DNA from: Halostella salina
Lineage (GTDB): Archaea > Halobacteriota > Halobacteria > Halobacteriales > Natronoarchaeaceae
Length of the DNA stretch: 64,000 bases
NCBI RefSeq assembly: GCF_003675855.1
Contig: NZ_RCIH01000012.1
Coordinates: forward strand, 21,395-85,394
Direction: 5' to 3'
Each line of letters starts with the position of its first letter. Position 1 is the first letter of the stretch. The notes under the pieces were generated by a model. That model was not told the origin of the DNA. It worked only from the letters and a program-made list of their open reading frames with translations, and ran no database searches. This document shows, piece by piece, positions 9,116 to 19,977 of the stretch. The position numbers and the translations under genes are program-made.

Positions 9116-11004
9116 TGGACCAATTCGCAGTTTCTGGTGCCAGCCTTGCGACGGAAGAGCCCAAATACGGACTGACAGACAGTGACTTCCCTGAGGCACG
9201 TGCATTTCAGAATGATGTCGTAGAGTGGGTGCATGACGGTGATGCTCCGGTTGCTGCACTTCGTGCCCCGACTGGGGCAGGTAAAACTGCTACCTTCCAC
9301 GAACTCATAGAGAACCACGATCCTACCCTTCTGGTCTATCCAACGAATGCGCTACTTCGTCAACAGCGTAATCGGTTCACCGACGCTGGTGTCGATGCAG
9401 CAGTGTTGAACGGGTCAACACTGGAAGGCCATGGTCACATGCGGACCGAAAACCTGCTTGATTACGTCAATACATTTGCCAGCGACAACGAAGTGGTTCT
9501 GACCAACCCTGACATCCTCCAGGCTACGATTCAGGACATGTACCGTGGAGGCCAGGCCATGCGGTTCTTCAACTGGTTTGATGCGATCGTCTACGATGAA
9601 TTCCACTTCTATGATCCGCTTGCTGCCAGTGGGTTACTCCTACAGATCAAAATCATTTCAGAACGAAGCCCGGACCCACACATTCTACTCGCATCCGCGA
9701 CTCCGAATGAGGATTTCGTGGACTTCGTTCGGACTCAGCTTCAACTGGATGTCGAGGACATCGAAGCCGAATACGTATCGAACGGCGATCAGTTTCGGTA
9801 TCCAGTAGACGTTTACCGGCATGAGGAACGACGGATCATGGACGACAGGGAAACCGTTGCTCAACTTCTGCAGGATGAAATTGAAGCTGCGGACCAGTAT
9901 GAGGAACCTCGTGTCGTGCTCACATTCAATAGTGCCAAAGACAGTAACGACTTTCATGAGTTCCTAGCTGACGAGTACGAGTCAGTATACAAACACGCCG
10001 AAAAGGACAATGGATTCGACACGCACGACGAACGCGTTGACCTTGATGAAACAGATTTCTACATCCTGAATACCACCTCCAAGGGTGAGGTTGGTCTTGA
10101 TTACGATGTGCGGACCCTGATAATGGATACGCCCCATAGCGCGAGTGCGTTCATCCAGCGATTCGGGCGTGCTGGTCGGGCGTCGGAAGCCTCCGTCCAC
10201 GTCTATGGCTTGGGTCAGAATATTTGTGACTCGGATACTGCGTTCCCTGATTTTGTCGACCAAATCTACACTGGGCTACGAGAGGACCGGATGGAGACCC
10301 AGGCACTTGCAGACTTGGTCGGGTTTCGAGGTGCATACGGGATCAAAACCCGAGAGGAGAATTACGGAGGCCTGAACCCCGAGATATACGAGGATCTTGC
10401 ATCCAATGTCGAAGAGTACGGCCGCTGGCGGCGGTTCATTGAGGACATTGAAACTGAACTTGACGCCCTGCGTGGACTCGGTGGGAAGGTACCGAATGGA
10501 GAGCGAGAATCGCTCTTGGAATTCACAAAGGAGTGTTTCAAAACCTTTAGAGGGCTTCGCGGTCGGTCGCTAAAAGCCCAGATCGAATACCCTCGCGGAG
10601 ATCGGATCGGACTGACAACGTATGACCTCTCCCGAACGCTTCGTGGATACGAGATTGAGGCTGTTCGTGACGATAGCGTCTTTGCCGTTGAACCTGCTGA
10701 TGAGAACTCTCTCTCCGTCGTAACGGCACGGCTACCGGCCTACGAAACGGAACCGACCAGATACGACGAACCAACGACTGCGATCGAAGACACGCTACAG
10801 GAAAAGATCCACCGTCGGATCGATCGCACTTGTCAGGACAACGATTGTGAAGTCTCCATGGATCTCATGCATAGGTTCTTCCAGATCGTCCGGATCACGG
10901 AGGCGATCATCCCTCAGCGGATCACGACGGCGACACACGAGATTGAAGTTGACGACAACGGGGATGGACCACCAGATATCAACGCAAACCGTCGGCAAGT
11001 ATGA
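9115..11004 (+). CDS. cas3': Type I-D helicase Cas3' (no HD domain)
   Basis: The 629-aa protein is a superfamily 2 helicase that would unwind target DNA after Cascade binding. Visible motifs are Walker A APTGAGKT (about residues 50-57), motif II YDEFHFY (about 159-165; a DEFH variant of the DEAD/DEXH box), motif III LASATP (about 193-198) and motif VI QRFGRAGR (about 348-355). There is no HD nuclease domain, as expected in type I-D, where the HD lies on Cas10d. Its ATG overlaps the csc1 stop (TGATG) and its stop overlaps the cas4 start (ATGA). An antisense frame at 9685-9957 is a shadow. Confidence 0.92.
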   Translation: MDQFAVSGASLATEEPKYGLTDSDFPEARAFQNDVVEWVHDGDAPVAALRAPTGAGKTATFHELIENHDPTLLVYPTNALLRQQRNRFTDAGVDAAVLNGSTLEGHGHMRTENLLDYVNTFASDNEVVLTNPDILQATIQDMYRGGQAMRFFNWFDAIVYDEFHFYDPLAASGLLLQIKIISERSPDPHILLASATPNEDFVDFVRTQLQLDVEDIEAEYVSNGDQFRYPVDVYRHEERRIMDDRETVAQLLQDEIEAADQYEEPRVVLTFNSAKDSNDFHEFLADEYESVYKHAEKDNGFDTHDERVDLDETDFYILNTTSKGEVGLDYDVRTLIMDTPHSASAFIQRFGRAGRASEASVHVYGLGQNICDSDTAFPDFVDQIYTGLREDRMETQALADLVGFRGAYGIKTREENYGGLNPEIYEDLASNVEEYGRWRRFIEDIETELDALRGLGGKVPNGERESLLEFTKECFKTFRGLRGRSLKAQIEYPRGDRIGLTTYDLSRTLRGYEIEAVRDDSVFAVEPADENSLSVVTARLPAYETEPTRYDEPTTAIEDTLQEKIHRRIDRTCQDNDCEVSMDLMHRFFQIVRITEAIIPQRITTATHEIEVDDNGDGPPDINANRRQV

Positions 11005-11600
11005 GTTCCGAGCTAATCAACGTCTCCGACCTCAACCAGTACGCGTACTGTCCGCGACGGTACTGGTATCTTCACTTCTACGATACGCAAGGTCGAAATT
11101 ACGAACGTATCGAGGGGAAGACGACCCACGAAAACAAATCGACGCGTGGAGACTGGGTGAATGAACTCTACTTGGAGTCGGAGCAACTGGGGCTGAAAGG
11201 CAAAATCGATGTGCTCGATATCGATGACGCACAGCCTGTTCCGGTTGAGCGGAAGCGAGCCGAGAGCGGCGAGTATTACAGGAGCGATGAACTACAGCTT
11301 GCTGGCTACTGTCTTCTACTTGAAGAGCATATTGACGAACCAGTTCGAGAGGGGGCGATCTACCTATACGAGACCGACCAGCGAATGCATGTTCCGATCA
11401 CCGAAGACCATCGTGAGACCGTTCGCCAGCAGGTGAACGCTATCCAGGCGATGTCTATCGATTCGATCCCGTCACTAACCGATAACCCGAAGAAGTGCGA
11501 GGCGTGCTCCACCCGTGAGTACTGTATGCCCGAGGAAACGGTGATGCTCGAACCGGAGCAAGCTGAAGGAACCGGATTTGAGGAGGTGATCTCGGAATGA
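11001..11600 (+). CDS. cas4: Cas4 spacer-acquisition exonuclease
   Basis: The 199-aa protein is a Cas4 RecB-like iron-sulfur nuclease that trims prespacers and helps select PAM and orientation. The four cluster cysteines are visible: Cys17 in YAYCPRRYW and three in CEACSTREYC near residues 166-175. RecB-family active-site segments are GKIDVLD, VERKRAE and the QLAGYCLLL motif near residue 98. It overlaps cas3' and cas1 by 4 bp each. A complete cas4-cas1-cas2 set suggests the locus can still acquire spacers. Confidence 0.93.
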   Translation: MSSELINVSDLNQYAYCPRRYWYLHFYDTQGRNYERIEGKTTHENKSTRGDWVNELYLESEQLGLKGKIDVLDIDDAQPVPVERKRAESGEYYRSDELQLAGYCLLLEEHIDEPVREGAIYLYETDQRMHVPITEDHRETVRQQVNAIQAMSIDSIPSLTDNPKKCEACSTREYCMPEETVMLEPEQAEGTGFEEVISE

Positions 11601-12592
11601 AGGCTGCTGAAGGAATGTTCGACGAATCGGTTGTATTCGTCACCAAACAGGGGACACAGGTACGGACTGACGGCGGCCGGATCGTCGTATGGGACGTAGA
11701 TGGGGATGACGGTGAACTCGCAAGCTACCCGACCGAAAAACTCGATACGATCAATGTGTTCGGTGGCGTAAATTTCAGTACCCCGTTCGTCGCTGAGGCA
11801 AACGAACACGGGATCGTTCTCAACTACTTCACACAGAACGGACAGTACCGTGGCAGTTTCGTTCCTGAACGAAACACGATCGCCGAAGTTCGCCGGGCAC
11901 AGTATGCGCTCTCGGAGCAAGACGAACTCGAGATAGCTAAAGCAATGATCGCAGGAAAGATCCGGAATGCCCGGACGCTGTTATCCCGAAAAGGTGTACA
12001 CGGAACGGACGTATTGAAAGATCTCGGAGTCCGGGCAGAAAACGCGAGTAGTAAAGATGACCTGCGTGGAACGGAGGGAGAAGCTGCTGAACGATACTTC
12101 GATCGTCTGGACGAGACACTCACGGACGGCTGGACCTTCGAAAAGCGCACGAAGCGACCGCCAGAGGATCACATCAACTCACTACTCTCGCTGACTTACG
12201 TGATGGTCAAGAACGAGGTTCTGAGCGGCTTGCGACAGTACAATCTTGATCCGTTTCTGGGGGTTCTGCATGCCGATCGGCACGGCCGGCCGTCCCTTGC
12301 ACTTGATCTCCAAGAGGAGTTCCGACCGCTATTCTGTGATTCACTCGTAACGAGATTGGTCAACCGCGGTGTGATCACCCACGACGATTTTACAGCGGAT
12401 AATCACCTTGCAGATGACCCATTCAAAACGTACCTTTCGAAGTTCGACGAGTACATGCAGGAAGAGTTCGTGCATCCGCACTTCGACTACTCCGTGTCTC
12501 GACGGAAGGCAATCCGGCAGCAGGTGATCCTACTCCGAAAAGCGATAACAGACGAGATGGATAGCTACCACGCGCTTACTTTCAGCCGATAA
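11597..12592 (+). CDS. cas1: Cas1 integrase
   Basis: The 331-aa protein is Cas1, which with Cas2 inserts new spacers at the leader-repeat junction. Metal-binding positions can be placed: Glu in GTEGEAAERYF near residue 160, His in GVLHADRHG near 224, and an acidic residue in LDLQEEFRP near 238. Length and the N-terminal beta domain are normal. It starts in an ATGA overlap with cas4 and ends one base before the cas2 ATG. It would act on two leaders with different repeats, discussed in the findings. Confidence 0.95.
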   Translation: MKAAEGMFDESVVFVTKQGTQVRTDGGRIVVWDVDGDDGELASYPTEKLDTINVFGGVNFSTPFVAEANEHGIVLNYFTQNGQYRGSFVPERNTIAEVRRAQYALSEQDELEIAKAMIAGKIRNARTLLSRKGVHGTDVLKDLGVRAENASSKDDLRGTEGEAAERYFDRLDETLTDGWTFEKRTKRPPEDHINSLLSLTYVMVKNEVLSGLRQYNLDPFLGVLHADRHGRPSLALDLQEEFRPLFCDSLVTRLVNRGVITHDDFTADNHLADDPFKTYLSKFDEYMQEEFVHPHFDYSVSRRKAIRQQVILLRKAITDEMDSYHALTFSR

Positions 12593-12593
12593 C

Positions 12594-12866
12594 ATGCGTC
12601 TCGCCATTGCCTACGACATCAGTGACGATTCGAATCGACGACGAGTGTATCGAACTCTTCAGCGATACGGTGCCTGGAAACAGTATAGTGTTTTCGAGCT
12701 AGATGTCTCCAAAACTGACCGTGTAGAGCTAGAGGACGAACTCAAGAGTCACATCGACCCAACCGACGGAGATAGAATCCGAATCTACCGTCTCTGTGAG
12801 TCCTGTGTAGACGACACTACGGACATTGGTGCCTCTCAACCAGATGAACAGTCGAACGTGATCTGA
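12594..12866 (+). CDS. cas2: Cas2 adaptation subunit
   Basis: The 90-aa protein is Cas2, the small ferredoxin-fold dimer that bridges Cas1 dimers. The N-terminal strand MRLAIAYDISDDSNRRRVY has the conserved Asp of the family, and YGAWKQYSVFELDV and RIRIYRLC follow the usual pattern. It is the last gene of the operon; the leader of array 2 begins directly downstream, so operon read-through could enter array 2. Confidence 0.95.
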   Translation: MRLAIAYDISDDSNRRRVYRTLQRYGAWKQYSVFELDVSKTDRVELEDELKSHIDPTDGDRIRIYRLCESCVDDTTDIGASQPDEQSNVI

Positions 12867-12982
12867 AGACCTCCTTCGTCGACCTTTTTAGTATCTCTGT
12901 ACGGCCCCGGTCGACGAAGAGTTACCCTTGAGCGAGTCACGTAACAAGCTTTATTGCCTCTATGGCGTGATTTTCACCCCCT
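12867..12982 (+). promoter_or_regulatory. Leader of CRISPR array 2
   Basis: This 116-bp segment lies between cas2 and the first repeat. It holds a perfect 11-bp inverted repeat, CTTCGTCGACC (12874-12884) and GGTCGACGAAG (12909-12919), enclosing TTTTTAGTATCTCTGTACGG. The 41 bases before the first repeat match the array 1 leader (AACAAGCTTTATTGCCTC and TGATTTTCACCCCCT). TTTATTG lies about 25 bp before the repeat and could be the TATA element for pre-crRNA. Confidence 0.85.
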
Positions 12983-14827
12983 GTCGCAGGAGTCAGCAAA
13001 GCCACTACGGCATTGAAACTCGTCGGCGGTCTCACTCATCGCTACCACCCAGCGTCGCAGGAGTCAGCAAAGCCACTACGGCATTGAAACAGCATCGCCT
13101 CGGGCATCCCCCCAGTCCACCGGTTGGTCGCAGGAGTCAGCAAAGCCACTACGGCATTGAAACACAGCGACACCGGGCTACGAGGCGTTTGAGAGCGTCG
13201 CAGGAGTCAGCAAAGCCACTACGGCATTGAAACCGGGCGGCGGCCCCGTCCCACGGCATCAGCGGCCCCGTCGCAGGAGTCAGCAAAGCCACTACGGCAT
13301 TGAAACGAGGACCTCGTCGTCGCGAGCGTCGCCGGGCTCGAGGTCGCAGGAGTCAGCAAAGCCACTACGGCATTGAAACTCCATCGGACCCGCGAAAGTC
13401 GGTCGGATACCGTTTGTCGCAGGAGTCAGCAAAGCCACTACGGCATTGAAACTATTAACATGGGAGTGCTCGACTGGCCCGAGAAGGTCGCAGGAGTCAG
13501 CAAAGCCACTACGGCATTGAAACAACCCGGCGGGCGACTACAACTTTCGCGGTGCGGCGTCGCAGGAGTCAGCAAAGCCACTACGGCATTGAAACGGAAC
13601 TGTCGATCCGCGGCAGCGACAGCGCCACCCGTCGCAGGAGTCAGCAAAGCCACTACGGCATTGAAACGGTTGCATATCGCCAGCATTCGGTCGTTGCCGT
13701 CCGGTCGCAGGAGTCAGCAAAGCCACTACGGCATTGAAACTCGTAAGCCCGGGGAGAGCAACCCCGTAAACACGGTAGTCGCAGGAGTCAGCAAAGCCAC
13801 TACGGCATTGAAACCGCCATGGATCACCCTCAATCGCGGTACGGGAGTGGTCGCAGGAGTCAGCAAAGCCACTACGGCATTGAAACCCCGCTCGATGACT
13901 GCGAGAAGCATTCGGATTCGAGTCGCAGGAGTCAGCAAAGCCACTACGGCATTGAAACTGGGTCGGACGCGAGACGGACGACGGCCGTTCGCGTCGCAGG
14001 AGTCAGCAAAGCCACTACGGCATTGAAACAGGTAGTCGTAGCAGACCTTCACGGCGTGCTGACGGCGTCGCAGGAGTCAGCAAAGCCACTACGGCATTGA
14101 AACCGGGCAACACCTCGGGCCGGCCTTCCACGTCTTCTTGTCGCAGGAGTCAGCAAAGCCACTACGGCATTGAAACTCTAGGAGTTGATCCTCGTCTAGA
14201 AACACTCATCCGTCGCAGGAGTCAGCAAAGCCACTACGGCATTGAAACTAGTCGTGGGGCCGGTTCTGGTTGACCGGCGGGACGTCGCAGGAGTCAGCAA
14301 AGCCACTACGGCATTGAAACGATTCGATTCGTGCGCCAGTCGAAGATTGTGGCGTTGTCGCAGGAGTCAGCAAAGCCACTACGGCATTGAAACACGGACA
14401 CGGCGGTCGTCAGCGTTGACGGCGCGGCGTGTCGCAGGAGTCAGCAAAGCCACTACGGCATTGAAACTAGGTTGTCTTAGGCATCGTTCTGAAGTTGCTG
14501 GTAGTGTCGCAGGAGTCAGCAAAGCCACTACGGCATTGAAACTTTCGAGTTTTGTCGCTGTTATCAACTGAGTGGTTTGTCGCAGGAGTCAGCAAAGCCA
14601 CTACGGCATTGAAACTCGAAACGCCTCGTATCCCCGACCCGGAGGCCCGTCGCAGGAGTCAGCAAAGCCACTACGGCATTGAAACATTGTCGTCTCGCCG
14701 GGCATGACCGTCTCCTGCTGTCGCAGGAGTCAGCAAAGCCACTACGGCATTGAAACCGGAGTATATCGCCCCCCAGCAAGGCGGAAAGACGTCGCAGGAG
14801 TCAGCAAAGCCACTACGGCATTGAAAA
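12983..14827 (+). CRISPR. CRISPR array 2, type I-D, 26 repeats
   Basis: I count 26 repeats of 37 bp and 25 spacers of about 34-37 bp. The repeat begins GTCGCAGGAGTCAGCAAAG and ends CTACGGCATTGAAAC, so crRNAs run in the plus direction from the leader at 12867-12982. Repeats are uniform until the last (14791-14827), which ends GAAAA instead of GAAAC. The ends match array 1 read on its own sense strand, but the middle differs (CTACGGCATT against GAGACGGCATT, and GAGTCAGC against GAAGCCAG). Confidence 0.98.
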
Positions 14828-14850
14828 CCTCCAGCAGACAGTCACTTGCT

Positions 14851-14866
14851 GTCGCAGGCTGCAGCA
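14851..14866 (+). repeat. Degenerate repeat remnant after array 2
   Basis: GTCGCAGGCTGCAGCA copies the first half of the repeat with changes. It lies 23 bp after the last recognisable repeat, shorter than a normal spacer. It looks like the eroded trailer end of the array. Confidence 0.55.
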
Positions 14867-15045
14867 CCGGGAGATGGTAGTGATAGTCGATAAGCTTGTC
14901 TTGGACTAGTTGACCCTTTGTTCTCACATTCGCACCTGGTTAGTGGCTGGGATCGTTCCGGATTACCGGAGATATGTGAACTCAACAATGAGACAATTCC
15001 GCTATCTTCAGAATGAGATAGAATAGATATTTTCTGGTTGGGGAT

Positions 15046-15342
15046 GTCTCAGTACCACTTGCTGGGAATTCGCCTGGAACTGGGAGAGTGTACCTTCTCG
15101 CTGTTCACTAGCATTCTCCAAACCCACAAAGGTACGCTGGAACGTTTTCCTGTAACCACTCACGCTTTCCATCAGCAGTGCTTCAAACGCTCAAAGGTTC
15201 GTCTGGAACCGTTCAGATGGCGGCGATAATCCTCGTCACGCACCTCGTTTCAAACCCACATGGGTGCATCTGGAAATTGTGGGGGGAGTTCCCGCCGACG
15301 ATGGAGTTCAAGTTTCAAACCCACATGGGTGCATCTGGAAAC
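15046..15342 (-). CRISPR. Decaying mini-CRISPR with I-B-like repeat
   Basis: Two near-identical 30-31 bp repeats beginning GTTTCAAACCCACATGGGTG (15247 and 15312) are 65 bp apart. Leftward at the same spacing are increasingly mutated copies: 15180 (TTCAAACGCTCAAAGG), 15115 (CAAACCCACAAAGG) and probably 15046 (GTCTCAGTACCAC). Starts are 69, 65, 67 and 65 bp apart, so spacers are about 34-38 bp. Read on the minus strand the intact repeat ends GGGTTTGAAAC, like haloarchaeal type I-B repeats, and decay increases away from the presumed leader on the right. No matching cas genes lie in the window. Confidence 0.75.
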
Positions 15343-15654
15343 CGGCCGAATATGGCCGGGTAAGCCACGCTACTGGCCACTCACACTAAGTCATTTTCAT
15401 CGACCCGCTATCCCCCCAGACACCCGGGAGGTCGATGGAATATTCGCTTCCGGACAGATATCAACAGGTAGTGAGCACTACGTAGTCGTCTCTGCTACCC
15501 CCGATAGTTTTTAACCGCCGGATCCGGTCGCTGAGAGTACACGCACTCCAGCGTTAGCATCGTCGCCGTGGACAACTCCTGCCCGGGAGTACCCCCACGT
15601 GACGGGTAGCCGTGAGGCGACCTTCAGCGACGTATTTCTCCAGTGATCCAATCC
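15343..15654. other. Intergenic region with possible leader and promoter
   Basis: The part adjoining the mini-array may be the remains of its leader. GTTTTTAACC near 15508-15517 is a TATA-like element facing the broken gene at 15655, about 140 bp upstream of its ATG. No convincing reading frame was seen. Confidence 0.35.
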
Positions 15655-16648
15655 ATGAGTATTCAAGCCAGCCGATCGGAGCAGCAGCACCGTTCCAGTA
15701 GACAACAGTACGAGCACGCCCCAGAGGAAGTGTTCGAGGAGGCGATCTTGACGGAGAGCACCGTCTGCTCGAACTGCTTCCGTCGGCGACTCAAGCCCGT
15801 TGTAGTACTGGTCCCGGTCGAACACGCAGAGAACGACATGACTGCCTTGTCGGCCGATGTAGATCCTGAAACAGCAGATGGGGCTGTCAAATGTACCACG
15901 TTCGAACCCACACACGATGCAGGCAGCTGCCACCCGCCGACGGTCGCTGATCAGGCCGACGAACTCGACGTTCCACAGTCCTGGAAACGGGCAACCCCGC
16001 CGAAAAAAAGTTTGCAAGTGCGGAGCAGTCGACGATGCGCCACCCGAAGGCCGGCTCTCGAAGGAGGCGGCGCTACGCCACGCACACCGGCTGTCGGACC
16101 GGTTCGAGGAACAGGGCGTCGTCCACGACCCGCACACGCTCAAGCGACGCGTGGTGATGTACAAGAAAGTCCCCTGGCTCACGAACTGCACTGACGCGAT
16201 TTTCCGCCACGCGACCGAGGTCGCTGTCGCCGACGCCCGCGACGTGGAACCGCGGGAGATTCAGAAAGGCGAGAACGGCGACGTGCTGTACGACGAGGAG
16301 GGCGACATCGTCTACGCCCATCACGGGGTTGAGGATCTGCTGCAGGTCGACCCGGTGACCCAGCGAACACTCCGGGAGCAGACGTGGCTCAAGCCCATCC
16401 TCGTCGACCCGCGACTAAACGCTGCCACGGCACTCTCGAACATCGAACGCGCCCTCCGCGTCGCCGAGAAGGAGTACAAGCGCGGCAACGAGGTTCGACA
16501 GACCCGAATGCAGGTCGAGGAACTGATCGAGGACCTCACGAGTGCGTGTGGGTACGACAGCCAGCCGTCGTCGGTCCCGACCGGCGATTCGCTCGGGACC
16601 GGGTCGGGAACCGGCACGGGCGTCGGTTCGGCGAGTGGGGGTGACTGA
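15655..16648 (+). pseudogene. Cys-rich accessory protein split by a poly-A frameshift
   Basis: I do not recognise the family. The first frame starts at ATG 15655 (MSIQASRSEQQ) and runs to TPPKK. The second continues KVCKCGAVDDAPPEG to the stop at 16648. The switch falls in a run of seven A at about 16002-16010; with six A the two parts read as one ~330-aa protein. It would hold a CSNC pair near residue 39 and a CKCG motif near the junction (perhaps a zinc site), then an acidic helical region, and a low-complexity Gly/Ser/Thr tail. A real mutation, slippage and a sequencing error are all possible. A membrane-protein fragment follows 2 bp downstream, suggesting an operon. Confidence 0.6.
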
Positions 16649-16650
16649 CC

Positions 16651-16950
16651 GTGTCGCTTGACCGCTACGGTGACGACGAAACGCAGGCCCATGTCGCGGA
16701 ACAAACCGACTCCTCGCTGGTCGTGCGCTTCTTCCAGCGGCTCTCGCCCGATCCGCGGAAGGCCCCCAGTCGGATCGCCAAGATCCTGCTGGGCGTGTTC
16801 ATCTTCCTCGTGACAGTCGGTATCTGGGGGGCGTTCTACCTGAACGTCGACAGCGGCGGCTCATCGTACTGGATCCTCCGGACGCTCATCGGGGCGTTGC
16901 AGCATCCCATCGTGCCGCCGGTCGCGAGCATCGTGGTCTACTACCGTTAT
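16651..16950 (+). pseudogene. Membrane-protein 5' fragment cut by an IS1341-type element
   Basis: The GTG-started frame reads VSLDRYGDDETQAHVAEQ, then an amphipathic stretch and two hydrophobic segments (ILLGVFIFLVTVGIWGAFYL and HPIVPPVASIVVYYR). After VVYYRY the frame enters the left end of a tnpB element at about 16951. Beyond the right end (18335 on) a helical reading (LRKKLETENAVQRALRN) could be the lost C-terminus, but the frames do not join exactly. The gene probably belonged with 15655-16648. Family unknown. Confidence 0.6.
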
Positions 16951-18334
<1,384 letters not shown>

Positions 18335-18639
18335 ATACCGAGTAGTTTTAGGACAACATCGTCGACGAGGTGCTCAACTGAGGAAGAAACTCGAAACCGA
18401 GAACGCTGTCCAGCGGGCTCTGCGGAACCGCGACAGCGTCTTCGAGGTCTGAGATCGCTACCAGACGCTGTAGGTGCCAACTAGCAACTGCCCTGCCTCG
18501 CCGGCTTCCCCACTTCCGGGAGACGTCGTCCTCGAGAGCGGATTCCGTGGCGCTCTCGTATATATATCTGTCGGCCAGTTCGCGACCGGCGAACCGTCCG
18601 TCGGGGGCTATTCAAACGGCTCCCGAAGGATGAGCTGCA
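18335..18639. other. Region right of the IS, gene remnant
   Basis: No intact gene. One frame from about 18385 reads LRKKLETENAVQRALRN and ends at TGA 18448-18450; it is helix-like and may be the displaced C-terminus of the disrupted membrane gene. GTATATATAT near 18557-18566 is AT-rich and could be part of a promoter for the gene at 18640. Confidence 0.4.
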
Positions 18640-19541
18640 ATGGACCACTCAACCTCTCGCTCCGACCGGACGCCCCGACTCGGCGTCCTCGGCGAACTGG
18701 CGACTCGACACTCGACCGTCGCGTTCTTCGCGCTCGCGTTTGCGGCCTCGTGGGCACTGTGGGTGCCGGCGGCGACCGGACTCGTGGCGGACTCGCCTGC
18801 TCTTGTGAATGGTCTGTTCCTTCTCGGCGCGTTCGGCCCGCCGGTCGCGGCCCTCGCCGTGACGTGGCTGGCCGGCCGCCGCGTGCGGACGTTCCTCGTC
18901 GAGGCGCTCGCCCCCCGCGTCTCGCCACGGTGGTACCTCCTCGCGATCGCGCTCCCGGTGGCGTACTTCGCGGTCCCGAACGCCACCGTCTACGCGGCGC
19001 TCGGTCGGTCGTTCGACCCGTCTATGCTGCCCGGACGCATCGTCCGTTTTTCGTCGGCGTCGCGGTCGTCACGTTGGTCGGCGGCGGGCAGGAGGAACTC
19101 GGCTGGCGCGGGTTCGCCCTCCCGCGGTTGCAAGCCGACTACGGGCCGGTCACAGCGACCGTCGCCGTTGGGGTCGCGTGGGCGTGCTGGCATCTGCCGT
19201 TGTTCATGACGACCTGGCGGGCCACGAACGTCCCCTTCGTGGCCTATCTCCCGATGGTCGTCGGGATGGCGTTTTTCTTCACCTGGCTGTACAACGTGTC
19301 CGGAAGCGTACTCGTCGTGATGGTCCTCCACGGCGCCCAAAACGCCGCGAATGGTCTCCTCCCGCTCCCCGGGAGCGAGGCGCTGACGGCGCCCTTCCCA
19401 CTGCCGGTGATAGTCGCCCAGGTGATTGGCGTCTGGATCCCGGTCGCGGTCCTGCTGTGGGTCGTCGGTCCATCGCTCGGATACGACGGTCCGGACCCCG
19501 ACGGCGAAACCACCGGGGCCGACGAGACAGCGACCGCGTGA
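18640..19541 (+). pseudogene. CPBP-family membrane protease, frameshifted
   Basis: The first frame from ATG 18640 gives a soluble start and several membrane helices up to SMLPGRIV. The second frame continues FFVGVAVVTLVGGGQEELGWRGFALPRL to the stop at 19541. The shift lies near 19040-19055 and one missing base would restore a ~300-aa CPBP (CAAX protease and bacteriocin-processing) protein. The catalytic motifs EELGWRG, WHLPLF and HGAQNAAN are intact in the second frame. As drawn the protein is broken; a sequencing error is the alternative. Such intramembrane proteases act on prenylated or small membrane proteins in other organisms; the role here is unknown. Confidence 0.75.
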
Positions 19542-19581
19542 CCCTCCACACTTACGGGACGGGCGGCCGGAGGGTGACCCG

Positions 19582-19977
19582 ATGAGCGATGAGGACGGGA
19601 GTGGCGCCGCGGCGGGCCCGCCCGAGGTCACGGCGGATGTGGCGGACGCCGAGATCGTCTCGCTGCTCGACGACGAGTATGCCCGGGCGTTGTTGGTCGT
19701 GGCCTACGACGAGGCCCGCCCGGCCGACGAACTCGCCGAGACGCTCGGCACCGCCCGCTCGACGGTCTACGACCGGCTGTCGCGCCTTAGCGAACACGAC
19801 CTCGTCGTCGAACACCAAGAGATCGACCCTGACGGCCACCATTACAAAACCTATCGCACCCGGCTTGACCGAGTCGTCATCGAAGTCGCCCCCGACGGCG
19901 TCGAGGTGGCCGTCGACCGTGAACCAACTGACCCAGCAGACCGTCTCTCGGCGGCATTCGACACCCTCAGATCATGA
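19582..19977 (+). CDS. Winged-helix transcriptional regulator
   Basis: The 131-aa protein has an ArsR/TrmB-like winged helix: EIVSLLDDEYARALLVVAYDEA, then the DNA-reading helices ELAETLGTARSTVYDRLSRL around residues 50-72. The N-terminus is acidic and disordered. The chosen ATG (MSDEDGSG) follows GGAGGGTGAC; the frame is open further upstream but overlaps the protease gene. Its stop overlaps the next gene by ATGA, so the three genes from 19582 to 20601 form an operon. The regulator probably controls its own small membrane-protein partners, a common haloarchaeal arrangement. Confidence 0.8.
   Translation: MSDEDGSGAAAGPPEVTADVADAEIVSLLDDEYARALLVVAYDEARPADELAETLGTARSTVYDRLSRLSEHDLVVEHQEIDPDGHHYKTYRTRLDRVVIEVAPDGVEVAVDREPTDPADRLSAAFDTLRS

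Noticed and set aside
4221..12866. Type I-B assignment of the cas operon
   Set aside because: Csc1, Csc2, the HD-bearing large subunit and an HD-less helicase fit type I-D; no cas7/cas5/cas8b of I-B is present.
12928..14571. Frames through array 2 with repeated SQQSHYGIET or KATTALK
   Set aside because: Translated repeats of the CRISPR array.
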